Positions 10,677 to 23,527 of a DNA stretch of 64,000 nucleotides are shown here, one piece after another (position 1 is the stretch's first letter; each line of letters opens with the position of its first letter). Location: the NCBI GenBank assembly GCA_011316305.1, contig SAUG01000091.1, positions 1 to 64,000 of the forward strand, written 5' to 3'. The stretch is from Rusavskia elegans (taxonomy: Eukaryota; Ascomycota; Lecanoromycetes; Teloschistales; Teloschistaceae). The notes below the pieces were generated by a model that saw only the letters and a program-made list of their open reading frames with translations, had not been told where the DNA came from and did no database searches. Both the position numbers and the translations under genes were made by a program.

Positions 10677-12496
10677 GAGCTAGGCGCAGTATGTCAAGTC
10701 TATTGAGCTGCAAGATTGCCGCAGACAAATTGCAGAAAAAGAGTCACGCTCTGCGGGTACGTTAGTTGAGTCTATTAACGATCACATATGCTTTACTTAT
10801 ACTCTGAGCGATCACTTGCCTTGCTAGTGTTCGCACCCACGGTGGTATAATAAACATCCAGTTTCATAGTCCCCAGCATTAGAAGGATTTAATTAAAAGA
10901 TTCAGTCTTAAGTCCAGGTCAATCTTAATATTTAGATATTAAGGCAGACTTTACAAGGCTAGTACATCGTGGCTTGCTGGATCCGGATGTCACCTACAAC
11001 TGATAGTCCAACCTGAAGCCATTCCACTGCATGATACATCTTCAAAGTTGCCAACGATTATGCCGGCCGACGGTGAAGTAACAGACAGAGCAGCCAAGCC
11101 GCAGGATCAATTTCATTCTTCAAAGGAGCTTTATACTAAGCTGTTACTACTCCGTATCGTCCTCGGTGATCGAACACGCTCCCCGTGGAATTTGCCCGCT
11201 ACATAGTCGAATAGTCAATATTTTACCGAGTACAGAACCCTACCTGTCTCGCCTGTGTCGAACGGATCCTGCCTCTATAAGCCTAGATACACAGTCCATA
11301 TTCAAAGCCTGGTAGGAAAAGAAAGAAGCCACAGCTCTATTGTAAATGTAAAGTGACAAGAAGAGCCGTAGAAATTATATCGTGGGTTCCTGAGCGATGG
11401 TACAAGTGCCCGCAACGAAGCAGTAACCGTCTTATAATCCCCGACACTCCTCTCCCAGCTCTTTTCAGATGATTATAGCAAATTGGCGAACCGGGTAGAC
11501 TAGCAAGGATGCCTGCAAGGATACTCCCACGCGGCCGAGTACGAAGTAGGGGGACTGGCTTTACGGTGGATTCAGCGGGGTGAGACAGATCCCTGTCAGG
11601 GCTCATGAGTCCTATGTCCTTTCAAACTCGGCGGACGTGAGCGAGCTGCATTCGAGAGGTTTAGTAGAGGAGCTTAGGTCGGCTGAGTGTAAGTTATATT
11701 TAGGCCTATTAACATCACTATAAAGCTTGTTAGTCGTCACGTTTAACTTTAATAGTGCAGGATCTTGAACAGACTCAGTGTAAGTAAGGGTAATCTTGAA
11801 GAGTGGCTTAGGAAAAGGTAAAGCAAGCGAAGTAATGTCGAGATACGAAGAGTCCCAGCTTATGCTATAACAATAGAGCAGCGCTAAGAAGCCTAACTAA
11901 CGGTACTATATAATTACCGTTTTTAAACGCATAGCGCATATGCATAATCCTCCAAAATCAGCGTCGGAATTCTCCACGTATGGACGTGTTTGCATCGCTA
12001 CATGTGCAAATCCGCGTTCTCCCACGTGGTTTTCCCGTGTAGTCAGCTATATTAGGCTTAGCGTGATTTCGGCATAGGTTTGACCTGCTTCCGTGGCCTC
12101 CCGCATATCTTATTTATAGTTTATTGTCTCGAGGCATCAATCCCCCCACACTGCGAAGTATGCAGCATGGTCCAGTTTAATCGAGACGAAGGCTTAACAG
12201 ATAAAGCTAGTAATGTGCTATAGTTCAAGGCATGTCATTGGCTTAGCCTTCGGGCATCTCACCTAATTGGGTAAAATGCCTTAGTAGCGGGGACGGAGTT
12301 TTCCCCACGTCTCCACGAGCTTGAGTTGCCAAGAGTTCAATTCAGTCAAACCTTCACGGGCACTCATGTTAGGGTTGAGCCGCCTTTTCACAGTCGCTTT
12401 CATGTTGCCGTGAAAACAAGGTAGCTGATGAAGACTGCCACATTTCTCTCTGGTGTCTAGCAATCCGTCTAACGGTTCCACTTACCAGAATAGATC
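10677..12496. other. Intergenic, no supported gene
   Basis: About 1.8 kb without a convincing reading frame. Parts near 10860-10960 and 11690-11940 are moderately AT-rich and TpA-rich, which could be old, weakly RIP'd repeat remnants. The minus-strand frame at 11337-11606 has no features of a real protein. The last few hundred bases are presumably the TAD2 promoter. Confidence 0.5.
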
Positions 12497-13282
<786 letters not shown>

Positions 13283-13478
13283 CTTTGCGTAATCAATGGG
13301 ATATAATGGGAGTGGAAGCTTGATGCCTCGAATCTGTTGTGGAATCAAGGATCTTAGAATGAGCGCTCGAAGAGATCTCAATTACCTGAGCTTTTTGACG
13401 CTGGGCTAAGGAATTTTGCAACATGTGATTTGATCCAGAATATGTGATACCTATTGCGCCAGTATCAAAACAACGAGT

Positions 13479-14255
13479 TTATAGAGCCTTTGTCCTTTCT
13501 GCTTCGAGCTCTCGCTCCGCTTGTTGGTAATATTTTGCAGTGTCCACTCCATGCTAGTGTCGATTAGCCAGCAAGCTTGGAGTGTATCTCTCGGGCGTCA
13601 ACCAACCTGCTCATGATTGACGAAGTTGGGCCATGGTATGATGTGTAGCCAGACACCAGCGTATCTGGAGTTTCGCGATGCCACCCCCTGCATGTACGGC
13701 GACAAAGTTGACTTTCCATACAACGGTTCGTTCCTTTTCACCTTATCTACCATTTCCCTCATGTCCATTTCTCTTTCTCGCTGGTTCTCTGAGAGGCCAT
13801 AGAACCGGACTGGTATAACATTAGCAGCGAGTTCGCTTTCGGTAGACCCCACCAAATCACCCACATATCGAGCGGTTATAGAACTGGAGGAAGCCAGCGG
13901 TGATGCCAATAACGCCTGTAAGCCGCATGATTGGAGCGAATCCTCCCTTGCCAACGTATGAAGGCGCAAATCGTTCCCATACAAGCATCAAGCTTGGTCC
14001 AGCAGCGGCCGTTGCAGCGCCTACGGCGTAATCTTCACGGCGTGCATATCTGAGGACTCTTCTGAAATGGCTGCACTGCTGTCAAGACGTGCTGGAACCA
14101 GCGATGGTGATACATTACATACGGATCACTGTCGATGAGCTGTTGTATGGATTAGCTTCAGAGTGGGTCATTGGTGGTTGAGTAGTACGAACAGGAAATT
14201 CGGTATCAAGGGTCCGCGCGGGAACGTATGGCCGCTGCCGCTGCACGTCGCCCAT
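13479..14255 (-). CDS. NADH:ubiquinone oxidoreductase 21 kDa subunit
   Basis: Accessory subunit of mitochondrial complex I, the fungal 21 kDa type with distinct N- and C-terminal domains. Exons in transcript order: 14255-14193, 14139-14123 (only 17 nt), 14070-13865, 13809-13607 and 13553-13479 (187 aa). The product runs FPLIDSDPHF, RRVLRYAR, EDYAVGAATAAAGPSLML, a Gly/Pro-rich segment, GVIGITAGFL as a likely membrane segment, REMVDKVKR, EPLYG, SPYMQG, IIPWPNFVNHEQHG and AKYYQQAERELEAER. All are conserved family blocks. The 17-nt exon supplies the LIDSDP motif and is bounded by a GTATGT donor and a CAG acceptor. The gene lies head to head with the CSM3 homologue, 231 bp between start codons, so the two may share a promoter. 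Confidence 0.92.
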
Positions 14256-14486
14256 TGTGTACGAGTTGGAGGCACCAGGCTTCGTTCACCAATTCAATGA
14301 ACCCAGGCAGCTTGAAGGTCGTAAGTGCTCCGGAGTCGATATATCAAGATGTTGGCTAAGCGCGGGCGGGTGCGGGAGGATGCGGAACTTGCCGGTTTTA
14401 GCTTCGTCGCCCTGTCGCGTCTCTTCGCGTCGTCCGTTCTTTGATCATTCTCGAAGAATTCGAGCCACCATCAGCCATTTTCCAGC

Positions 14487-15456
14487 ATGGCACCTGTTGG
14501 GCCGCCCACTGGTCCTAATCCTCCTGCTGAAGAAATGGACGACATATTTGATTACACCGTCGACATGCAAGATGTGTTCCGTGATGTCGATGTCAATATG
14601 GACGCCCCCAGTGAAAGGCAAGCGGCGCAAATGAAACCAAAAGACGGCGGTGACGTATTGGGCTTAGATGAGGAGGTCAAAGTCACGAGAAAAAGGCAGC
14701 CAGTGGCCAAATTGGACGAGGATAGGTTAGATTCTTTCAGTCGGAGCCTAGATCGTCATACTCTTACAACCTTAGGCTGTTGTCTCAAGCCGGAATTCCA
14801 AAGCTACGGCGGATAGCTAAAGAACGTTTCCATTTCAAAGGGAAAGGTCACGAGGTTCGCCACCTTCACCTTTTTTCATTTTCTAGCATTGACCCAAGAC
14901 TTAGTACCGAGATCTAGCTCGTCTCCTGAATATCTATCAGCTATGGCTCGATGAACTATACCCTCGCGCTAAATTTGCCGACGGTCTTGCAATGATTGAG
15001 AAGTTAGGCCACAAGAAGCGGATTCAGATCATGCGCCGAGAATGGATTCATGAAGGCAAACCGCGAGAGAAATATAATGAGATGGATGCGACAAAGGATG
15101 CAGAGGGAACGGTTCAACCAGAGAGCGATCCCAAACACCGCGATGCTACTGGAGACAATACCAAGGTTGTCGAGACATTGAAGAGACAGCAAATGTCGGA
15201 TCCGAGCAACGAGGATCTGTTTAGAGGGGTTCCGCACCGGAACGCCAAATTGGCAATTGATGAAACAGAGACACTGTTTCTCCCGAACGATCCCACCGAC
15301 GATCAACCTCCCGAAGATGACTTGGACGCTCTGCTTGCAGAGACAGCAGATGACAACGAGGGACGATCATTCGTCATCCCGAGCCCGCTAAGACGACAGG
15401 AACCACACACTGGAGAAGACGACGAAGAAGCGCTAGCCGCAATGGGGTACAATTAG
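14487..15456 (+). CDS. CSM3: Replication fork protection component Csm3/Swi3
   Basis: Homologue of yeast Csm3, fission-yeast Swi3 and human TIPIN, partner of Tof1/Swi1 at replication forks. Exons 14487-14725, 14776-14854 and 14905-15456 (289 aa). The Swi3 domain lies in the middle: GIPKLRRIAKER, FKGKGHE, then ARLLNIYQLWLDELYPRAKF and MIEKLGHKKRIQIMRREWI. The N-terminus is acidic and starts MAPVGPP. The C-terminal half is acidic and low in complexity, as usual for the family. The third exon is placed at the acceptor at 14903-14904, because it gives GHE followed by YRDLARLLN in frame. A nearer-looking AG at the end of ATCTAG would break the frame. Confidence 0.92.
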
Positions 15457-15751
15457 GCGCTGAAGCGCTAAGCCTCTAGGCGGCTAACCTATCATCAATC
15501 CACCGGTGTCAACCAACCGACATGCAGGTTTAAGAAAGATAGTGGTAGATTGTGTTGTGCTTTTCGAATCCCAGACAACATGATCGTATCGCTTAGTACT
15601 GAGCGCCCTCATAAGCACTTTGCATGGCATCATGAGATGCCACTCGGCTAAAACCTCGAGCACCGTATATTAGTATTGAAGAAGCACAACGAACAGGCTG
15701 GCGTACTGATCCACTTTAGAAGTAGACTTGTTAGACTTCTTCGGACCTAAA

Positions 15752-18700
15752 ATGGAGCTCCTGGATGCTATTGGGGAGTTGCAACTCAAAGCTAGCTCAC
15801 TAGAAAGTCAGACAGATGAGCTACTTTGCAGGCTGAAAGAGAAAACCCGGCCAAAGAAACATTCAACTCCATCGCGAGAAACTTTGAAGCAGGATCTGGA
15901 GGCAGCGTTCCTCCAACCGCCAACTACGTTCGACAACGAATGGTTGAACAGATTACAACAGTAAGTTTCGTTACCAAATGGATTTGCTTAGCCAATCCCA
16001 CATGCAGGCGATGGGCAATTTCGACAGATCTGACAGCTCTGTTCGAGCTTGCTCCTACACAAACCCGGAGTAAAATCCGATTTATACGGGAAGGTTTGGA
16101 AGGTAAAGTGACAGGCTATAAAGAGGTAACGGTGCCTGCCACCAGCGCTACTGCCAAAAACTCCACGTCTTTCCTCCGGAGACCTGCCAATAGGGCCGAC
16201 TTTGTTCGTGGGGCCGCAGGATTCTTCCCTTTCGCACCAGGAGGCCTCGATGATATTCAGGCTGTAGCTGACTCAGAAGATCGACATTCGCGAGACATAC
16301 TAGATGTCGAGAAAATTCGGCCCAGCGCTCTTGATCGAGTCATCGAAGTTGGTCCCGAGAAACGTCTTCTTGAAGTGCCTCCAGGCTTCACCAGGGGTCT
16401 CAGATTTGACAGAGCCAAAACTACGGTCGACAAAACTACCGCGAGTCAGATCGAAGAGAGTTTAAGCCAGCAACCTACCGATCACGAAGAAGGCCAGAAT
16501 GAGCCTGTCACAAATTTGGAAGTTCATTCCACTGGCGATGATGAACATGAGGTGGCAGATGCAGAGCGAGACGCGATCGATGAATTGTTGCCTGTCGAAT
16601 TTGCAGCGCTTCAGCCTCACGGAGTACTCGCAGCCTCCACTACTAAGAGAGGTGGTAGGGAACGGGCACATATGGTAGATGTGAAAAGGGAGATTACTAA
16701 TTTTGGCGAACTCGTACCTGAAATGGCTCGCACCTGGCCGTTTGAATTGGACACATTCCAAAAGGAGGCGGTCTATCATCTCGAGAGCGGAGACTCGGTG
16801 TTTGTTGCTGCTCATACTTCAGCAGGCAAGACAGTAGTTGCAGAATATGCGATCGCGTTGGCCGCGAAACATATGACCAAGGCCGTCTATACATCTCCAA
16901 TTAAGGCTTTGAGTAATCAGAAATTTCGAGATTTCCGACAAGAGTTCGACGACGTTGGTATCTTAACAGGCGACGTCCAAATCAACCCAGAAGCCAGCTG
17001 CTTGATCATGACCACCGAGATATTGAGGAGCATGCTATATCGTGGTGCGGACCTCCTCAGAGATGTGGAATATGTAATATTCGATGAGGTGCATTACGTG
17101 AACGACATCGAGCGTGGTGTAGTATGGGAGGAAGTCATTATCATGTTGCCAGACCATGTAACGCTGATCCTGCTTTCTGCAACAGTACCAAACACCTACG
17201 AGTTCGCGTCATGGGTGGGAAGGACGAAGAAGAAAAACGTCTATGTCATCTCGACGCCGAAGCGGCCTGTTCCTTTGGAACACTTCTTGTGGGCAGACAA
17301 GGCGATGCACAAGATTGTTGACGCCAACAAGAAATTCTTGGATCAAGGATGGAAGGAAGCAAATTTAGCACTGTCTGGCAGGGATAACGCCAAAACAGCA
17401 ACCCCCTCAGAGAATGCTACGCCCGCACGGGGCGGCACCAATGCAAGAGGTGGAGGTCGTGGTCAAGCCCAACGGGGAGGAACCCAGAAGTCAGGCGGAC
17501 AACGCGGTCGAGGTCAACCGCCACGAGGTGGTGGCAACATTGCACGTACTGGTCGTGGCGGTGGCCGCACAACAGCAGCTCAAGATCGTAACGTGTGGGT
17601 GCACCTTGTCCAGCACCTGCGAAAGCACGAGCTCTTACCGGCCTGCATCTTTGTATTCTCCAAAAATCGCTGTGAACAGAACGCCGATGCCCTTTCAAAC
17701 CTGGATTTTTGTACAGCTTCCGAGAAGAGCGCGACCCATATGATTATCGAGCGATCGATCGCTCGTCTCAAACCGGATGATCGGATGCTTCCACAAATTA
17801 GACGATTACGAGAGCTACTGAGCCGAGGAATTGCTGTTCACCACGGCGGGCTTCTGCCCATCGTCAAAGAGATCGTCGAGATCCTCTTTGCGAAGACCTT
17901 AGTGAAGGTGCTTTTCGCAACTGAGACATTCGCAATGGGACTCAATCTGCCAACTCGTACAGTGGTCTTTTCCGGATTTCGCAAACATGATGGTCGAACT
18001 TTTCGGGAGCTGCTTCCTGGCGAATACACTCAAATGGCCGGTCGAGCTGGGCGCAGAGGTCTGGACCCTGTAGGAAGTGTCATCATCGTCAATCAAGGCA
18101 GCGAAGAAGCTCCGCCAGCGGCAACACTGAAGCAGATGATCTTGGGCAACCCGACTAAGCTGCGCTCACAATTTCGACTCACATACAACATGATCCTCAA
18201 CCTGCTTCGCGTCGAAGCCCTGAAGATTGAGGAAATGATCAAGAGAAGCTTCAGCGAGAACGCGACGCAAGCTCTTCTTCCTGAACATGAGAAACATGTA
18301 AAGCTATCCGAGTCGGACTTGGCAAAGATCAAGCGCGAGCAGTGCGATGTATGTGATGGGGATCTGGTCCAATGCCACGAGAATGCGATCGGATTTCAAT
18401 CAGCAACCGTTGATCTACACCTAAAATTCGTCGCCTCTCCTGTAGGGAGAAGGATGATCTCGGCTAAACGGCTCATTGTTTTTCGCAAGGATGATGTTCG
18501 TACTATGGGCATACTGCTGAGAGACAACATCCACCGGGGCCCTGCACCGACGATCGATGTTCTCTCCATGAGTCGTCGGAATCCTAGCCCAGTCCCAAGC
18601 GATCTCCTCCCGTATCTGCCCGAATTCCGCAGATTCTTTGCGCCGCTCCCAAGTAAAATGGCAGAAATAGATATCAAGGTTTCGAAGGTAGCTCTAACTG

Positions 18701-19792
18701 ACGTCGAGTGTTTCACGAAGACCTTGGTCAAGGTATGGCTCTCAGTATCTTGTTCATCGCAGGTGCTGATCTCAAGCACAGATTGACTTGGATGGCTTGC
18801 TGAAACACCGTGAAGAAGCCGAGACCGAGGCAGAAGCAGAGATAGCGAGGATCTGCGCTTCCTGGCAGTCAAGTGCGTGGGACGAGCTTGATTGGAACCG
18901 TCTTAGAGATCTGAATGTCCGTGACATCTTGGAGCTCCGTCGGCGGACCCTGGCCGAGGCAGAAGCCGCTGAATGTATCGAGTGTCCACAATTTGTCCGA
19001 CATGTAGGTCCTTTTCCAGGGGGATACGCTTCCGTTGGCTGACGTGCCCGGCAGTTCTCCAAGCGTCACAGCGAGTGGCTGATCCAGGAGAACATCAATC
19101 AGCTCAAACAACGCATGTCTGACCAGAACCTGCAGCTCTTGCCCGATTACGAGCAAAGGGTTGAAGTACTGAAGGATCTTGGTTTCATCGATACGAGCTC
19201 ACGAGTTCAGCTCAAGGGCAAAGTGGCATGTGAGGTCAGGATAACGCTCGTCTACATTTTCAGATGAATTGCAGCTGACCGGCATTGATAGATTCATTCA
19301 GCAGATGAGCTCGTACTGACCGAACTGATTCTCGAGAATGTCTTGGCCGACTTCGAGCCGGAGGAGATTGTTGCCCTCCTCTCAGCATTCGTGTTCCAGG
19401 AGAAGACGGATGTGGAGGCGACGCTGACAGCGAGGCTGGAGAAAGGAAAAGCCACGATCATCGAGATATCGGAGAAGGTCAATGCTTTTCAGATCCAGCA
19501 TCAGGTGATCCTTTCCAGCGACGATTCGAACGACTTCGTCAGCCGGCCTCGATTTGGACTGGTGGAAGTGGTGCATGAGTGGGCTCGAGGAATGTCGTTC
19601 AATCGCATCACGGATCTGACGGATGTGCTGGAAGGGACTATTGTGCGAGTAATCACCAGGCTTGATGAGACGTGCAGAGAGGTCAAGAATGCGGCCAGGA
19701 TCATCGGGGATCCGCAACTATTCACCAAGATGCAAAGCGCGCAAGAGATGATCAAGAGGGACATCACCGCGGTAGCGTCCTTGTACATGTAG
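15752..19792 (+). CDS. SKI2: Ski2, DExH RNA helicase of the Ski complex
   Basis: ATP-dependent 3'-5' helicase that feeds cytoplasmic RNAs to the exosome with Ski3 and Ski8. Exons 15752-15960, 16008-18732, 18782-19003, 19055-19234 and 19292-19792 (1278 aa, typical). Helicase motifs: AHTSAGKT (Walker A, residues about 338-345), DEVH (about 429-432), SATVPN (motif III) and [10 protein letters not shown] (motif VI, about 745). Between the two RecA domains lies a Gly/Arg-rich RGG segment (about 17425-17570). The C-terminus has the Ski2/Mtr4-specific domain ([25 protein letters not shown]). The start codon is the first ATG of the frame. The stop is only 59 bp before the MULE insertion, so the 3' UTR probably runs into the transposon. 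Confidence 0.95.
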
Positions 19793-19843
19793 CAGTGCTT
19801 ATCCTGTTCGATCCCGTTCAGTCATTCGAAAGAGAGATAGGGT

Positions 19844-19851
19844 ATGATAAT
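19844..19851. repeat. Left target-site duplication of the MULE
   Basis: ATGATAAT lies directly outside the left inverted repeat. The same 8 bases lie directly outside the right inverted repeat at 23102-23109. An identical direct repeat flanking a complete inverted-repeat element shows a real insertion. Confidence 0.9.
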
Positions 19852-19972
19852 GGGAAGGCCTCCGTGCACATCCCCACGTCGCTAATACACATCCTGCGTG
19901 TCGCTAATATATATCCTTCCTAATCGGGTTAAATCCCGGCGGCAACTAGCCTAACAGGGTAAAACGTAGGGT
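19852..19972 (+). repeat. Left terminal inverted repeat of the MULE
   Basis: Begins GGGAAGGCCTCCGTGCA and pairs with the reverse complement of 22982-23101 over about 120 bp. Almost all mismatches are transitions, and this copy retains more cytosines than the right one. Confidence 0.9.
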
Positions 19973-21249
19973 CCGATAGCTCTACCCCTTTATAATCTTT
20001 ATCGAGAACTCCTTTTCTTTAACTACCTCCTGTATACTTATACTATATACTAATTATATAAACTTTAAAGCTGAAACTTTTAAATATTTTAGCTATATAC
20101 TTATACTATCAGACCTAGAAAAATCTAGTATACGCGATAAGGATTAGATAAGTAGTACCTCTTTAATATTATTTACCTCGATCCTAGAAAATATTCTTAC
20201 TACTAAAAGTCGCTCGGGAGGGCCTGCGGATAGAGCTAGCTCTATAAAAACTCCGTATTTAACTCCGTAATATATAACCCCCCCCTAATATCTACCTATT
20301 TAAAATATTTATCTACTTTCTAATTAGTATAGTTATTTCGTATTTAAATTATTAAATTAAGTACTCGTTAATTCTATATAATATAATCTAATTAATACGC
20401 GAAAGCGTAATTATATAGTACGCTTTAAAGGCGGAATATATATATTATCGCTCTACTAGCTATCCTCTTATCTTTAGGAGTCTTATCCCGCCTCTTTTAC
20501 TACTATTTCTACCTCGGCTTTTTAGGAACTAGCTTCGAGACGCCAGGAAGCAGATATAGTAACAGCGTAGAAGCCTAAGAAATCTAACCGTCTCTAAATA
20601 TATTTAGGCCTTCCAGATAATTATCCTTCTAGATACGAGGGTTAATATTACTATATTTATTATCCTCCTCGTTCTCTTTATTACTATCCCTATCTAATAT
20701 CGCTTATATACGCCTAGAAGCCTTAGAAATATAAATACGGCTATTCGGGATATTATTTATAGTAGATTAAAACTAGGATCCCGTCTACGCAATCCTTTAC
20801 TATATACGTTAATCTATACGGCGTTAAATATATTTAAATAATAAAGGATCTCGGCGTATATTATTCTTATAGGCCTAGAATCATTCTACTTCTTTATCCC
20901 GCTTTCTCGAAGCTATCTTCGCTTTAGTACTGCCTTTTAGTCTTCCTTTACCTTATAATTTAGGAGGATCGAGGGTCTGGAAGATAGGATTAATAGGATC
21001 GGGATCTACTATTTTATTATCTTCCTTATTAAATACTAAGGTTATAAGAGATTCTCCTCTATAGAAAAATAATCTCGCTCCTATATTAACGGTCAGCGCT
21101 TTAATACTAGGAGGGATTATACGAATAAGATCCTGCTCGTTTAATATTTAATTAAAAAGGCGTCGACGGGGACGGGGATCGTAGTACTAATATTAGTAAA
21201 TATCCTTAAGATCTAAGATTCCGAGTCCTCCGGAAATTAAATTTATATA

Positions 21250-22860
21250 GTCCTAAATCTTATAATAATAAAATAATCCTATTATCCGACGGAAAACTCC
21301 TATATATAGTTTAAAAATCTCTCTTCTATCGAAATCTTTAACTATTCGGTATTACTTTAGAATATAGAATCGTACCTTGTTCGTCGTTTTATAGTTAAAA
21401 TTACGAAAGAGACTCGGATTAAAGTCGAAAGGGATCGTATTTTTCGTAGCCGAAACTCGGGATCTTTTAGTTTTTACCTTATCCTTAATAAGAGCTTTAA
21501 TTTTATTAATTACTATTAAAATATCGCCGGTCGAAAACTCTAGGCGATATTTAAATACGGCGTAACTTCTTTTAGTATAACTTATTAAATAGTTACCGAA
21601 ATATATTACTTTATTTATAAAGTATCTAATAAATTTCTCCTTATAATATAGCTACGTATCTTCGATATAGGCTAGTATATTAGGTAAAGTACTATACTTC
21701 TCCTTTATCGCCTGCTAATTTCGCTCGTATTCTACTCGGGATATTAAATAGATAACTTTCTACTATATCTATTTAAAGGCCTTCTAGTTTTTTTTATAGA
21801 GAAAGACTTCGCTCCTAGTACCTATAACGTTTTTATTAATATACTATTCGTATATTAGATATTTAATATTAGAAAGCTCGAGTTTAATAGTATTTTCTAA
21901 AATTAGATCGGTATCGGTAATAATAATCTTAGAATTAGGAAGGTCGTAGAATTAGTAGAACGCTTTAATTTATATAAGAAACTATACGTAATCGTACTCT
22001 ATTTTATATAGAATAAATATAAAGCCGACGATAAATAATAAATCTATCGCGGTAACGCTTTAGATTACTAGTAGAGAAAGACGGTACCGGTTAGTCTTAT
22101 ATATATAATCTATAAAAAGGACTTCCGAGTTCTTTTTAAATAATTCTATCGAGGCTTTATATATAAAGAATAAATAATTTAATTAGCCGAACTTATTTTT
22201 ATAGAAGTTTATCTTCTAGTTATTATTATCCTGTAGTTCCTTTAGAATTATAATAGTTAGTATAAAACTTTAGAGGGTTTATTTCCGGATTTTATATTTA
22301 GTATTACTAATATCTTTCCTTTTCGTAAAAGATTCCTCGCCTTTCTCCTCGGCGTTTTTATATAGGAAGTTAAGGATTTTATTAGGGGTAGCGTTTCGTT
22401 TAGTTATCTATAAAATAATCTTCGTAATTTCGAAATTATTATCCTCGATTTCTACGCGGTAGTAAATAGTAAAGCTATCGGCGTCTATCGCTTTATAATT
22501 ATAAGATTCTATATATAAATTAGCTGTATCTTCGCCGAAAATACTAGAAAGTTTCGTCGTTCTTCTATATAAGCTCCTATATCCCCGAACTTTTCTTATA
22601 AACTATATAGCTATTAAATAGATACTAGTACCGCTAAGTTTCTATATAACGCGGCTTTTTACTCTTTCTACGTCGCCGAGTAGATCCTGCCTTAGTATAG
22701 GCGAGGTAGGCCTTATAGATAGGCACGTCGCGATCTTTTTTAAAAGTTCTAGTATAGCTAATTATATAGCCTTCGTTTTTTATAAATTTATTAATAGTAT
22801 TAAATACTTCGACGGTAGTATCGTATATAATATTAGTCGGCGGAAGCCGGAGTATTATAG
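21250..22860 (-). pseudogene. MULE transposase relic
   Basis: Reading the minus strand through stops gives a basic N-terminal patch (STRRRRKSKKPR, about 22690-22640) resembling the FAR1-type zinc-binding region, then the MULE transposase core. The core reads LFFIYKASIELFKKN, FIDYIYKTNRYRLSLLVI (about 22120-22080; family form LLDCTYKTN.....LL), GFIFILYKIEYDYV, then IITDTDLILENTIK (about 21930-21890; family form VTDRELALMNAI), followed by INKNVIG (about 21840; family form CRWHINKNV). These hold the first two catalytic Asp positions and the conserved C-x2-H neighbourhood. Trp, Gln and Cys codons are converted to stops or Tyr, so the protein is dead. Confidence 0.85.
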
Positions 22861-22981
22861 CCGGATATACTATAACGGTGTTACTAAAATAGTAGGTAGT
22901 ATAGATAGTAGAGATAGCAGAGATTAAATATTAAAAAAAAACCCGGGTCGGATTATTTAATAGTAGAAGGGTTAGAGTTAT

Positions 22982-23101
22982 ACCCTATATTAACCTTATT
23001 AGGCTAGTTGCCGCCGGGATTTAACCCGATTAGGAAGGATATATATTAGCGATACGCAGGATATATATTAGCGACGTAGGGATATGCACGGAGGCCTTCC
23101 C
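22982..23101 (-). repeat. Right terminal inverted repeat of the MULE
   Basis: Inverted copy of 19852-19972, ending at ...GCACGGAGGCCTTCCC on the plus strand. It carries more C-to-T changes than the left copy (for example ATATCC where the left has ACATCC), in keeping with heavier RIP. Confidence 0.9.
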
Positions 23102-23109
23102 ATGATAAT
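23102..23109. repeat. Right target-site duplication of the MULE
   Basis: ATGATAAT, identical to 19844-19851. Normal genomic composition resumes at once beyond it. Confidence 0.9.
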
Positions 23110-23527
23110 AATAACCCTTTCTAATAAAACAGTCATGACAGCTCGTGCTGTCCAAGTAAGCGACGACCCTATCATCATCAAGCCTTCAAGATCGCAAAAG
23201 CACCAGCTGCATTAGGCACGCACTACGCAGGTACGCGCGTGGGTCGCGTTGTGTCACGTTGTTGCACGTTGAGTGGTTCTGAGATCCCACTAGGCGAGCT
23301 AGGCTCTTTTGGGCCTGCAGATGTTGAAGCTAGTCCTCGAATTTCTGCATAAAGATTCCGACACACAACCCGACAATTAGCTGATCAGTATTTCAATCGA
23401 GTCCTTCTCAAATCCTGTGCGTGTCTAGACATTGCTATCCAACTAGCTGGCACGTTGCAGCTCGCCATCTGCTTCGATCCTCCACTTGAGCCATCCGGGC
23501 TTGCAGCCCACTCCCAGAGTATGAAAG
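23110..23527. other. Importin promoter region
   Basis: 418 bp between the MULE and the importin start codon. I see no gene or clear repeat. There is a GT/CG-rich stretch near 23220-23275 (repeats of CACGTTG). Composition is normal, so RIP did not visibly spread out of the transposon on this side. Confidence 0.5.

Larger units (their letters stand above)
19852..23101 (-). mobile_element. RIP-degraded Mutator-like element (Hop/FAR1 type)
   Basis: A 3250-bp element bounded by terminal inverted repeats of about 120 bp (19852-19972 and 22982-23101) and an 8-bp target duplication. Long TIRs with 8-9 bp duplications are typical of Mutator-like elements, and the size is close to that of fungal Hop elements. 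The interior is strongly RIP'd (TpA-rich, CpA/TpG-poor, no intact ORF). Its minus strand encodes a recognisable MULE transposase (separate entry). The TIRs differ mainly by C/T or G/A transitions and contain an internally repeated TCGCTAATATATATCCT motif. It sits between SKI2 and the importin gene. Confidence 0.9.

Noticed and set aside
19852..23101. hAT-type element, because of the 8-bp target duplication
   Set aside because: TIRs of ~120 bp and transposase motifs (YKTN, TD.DL, INKNV) fit a MULE. hAT elements have short TIRs and a different core.
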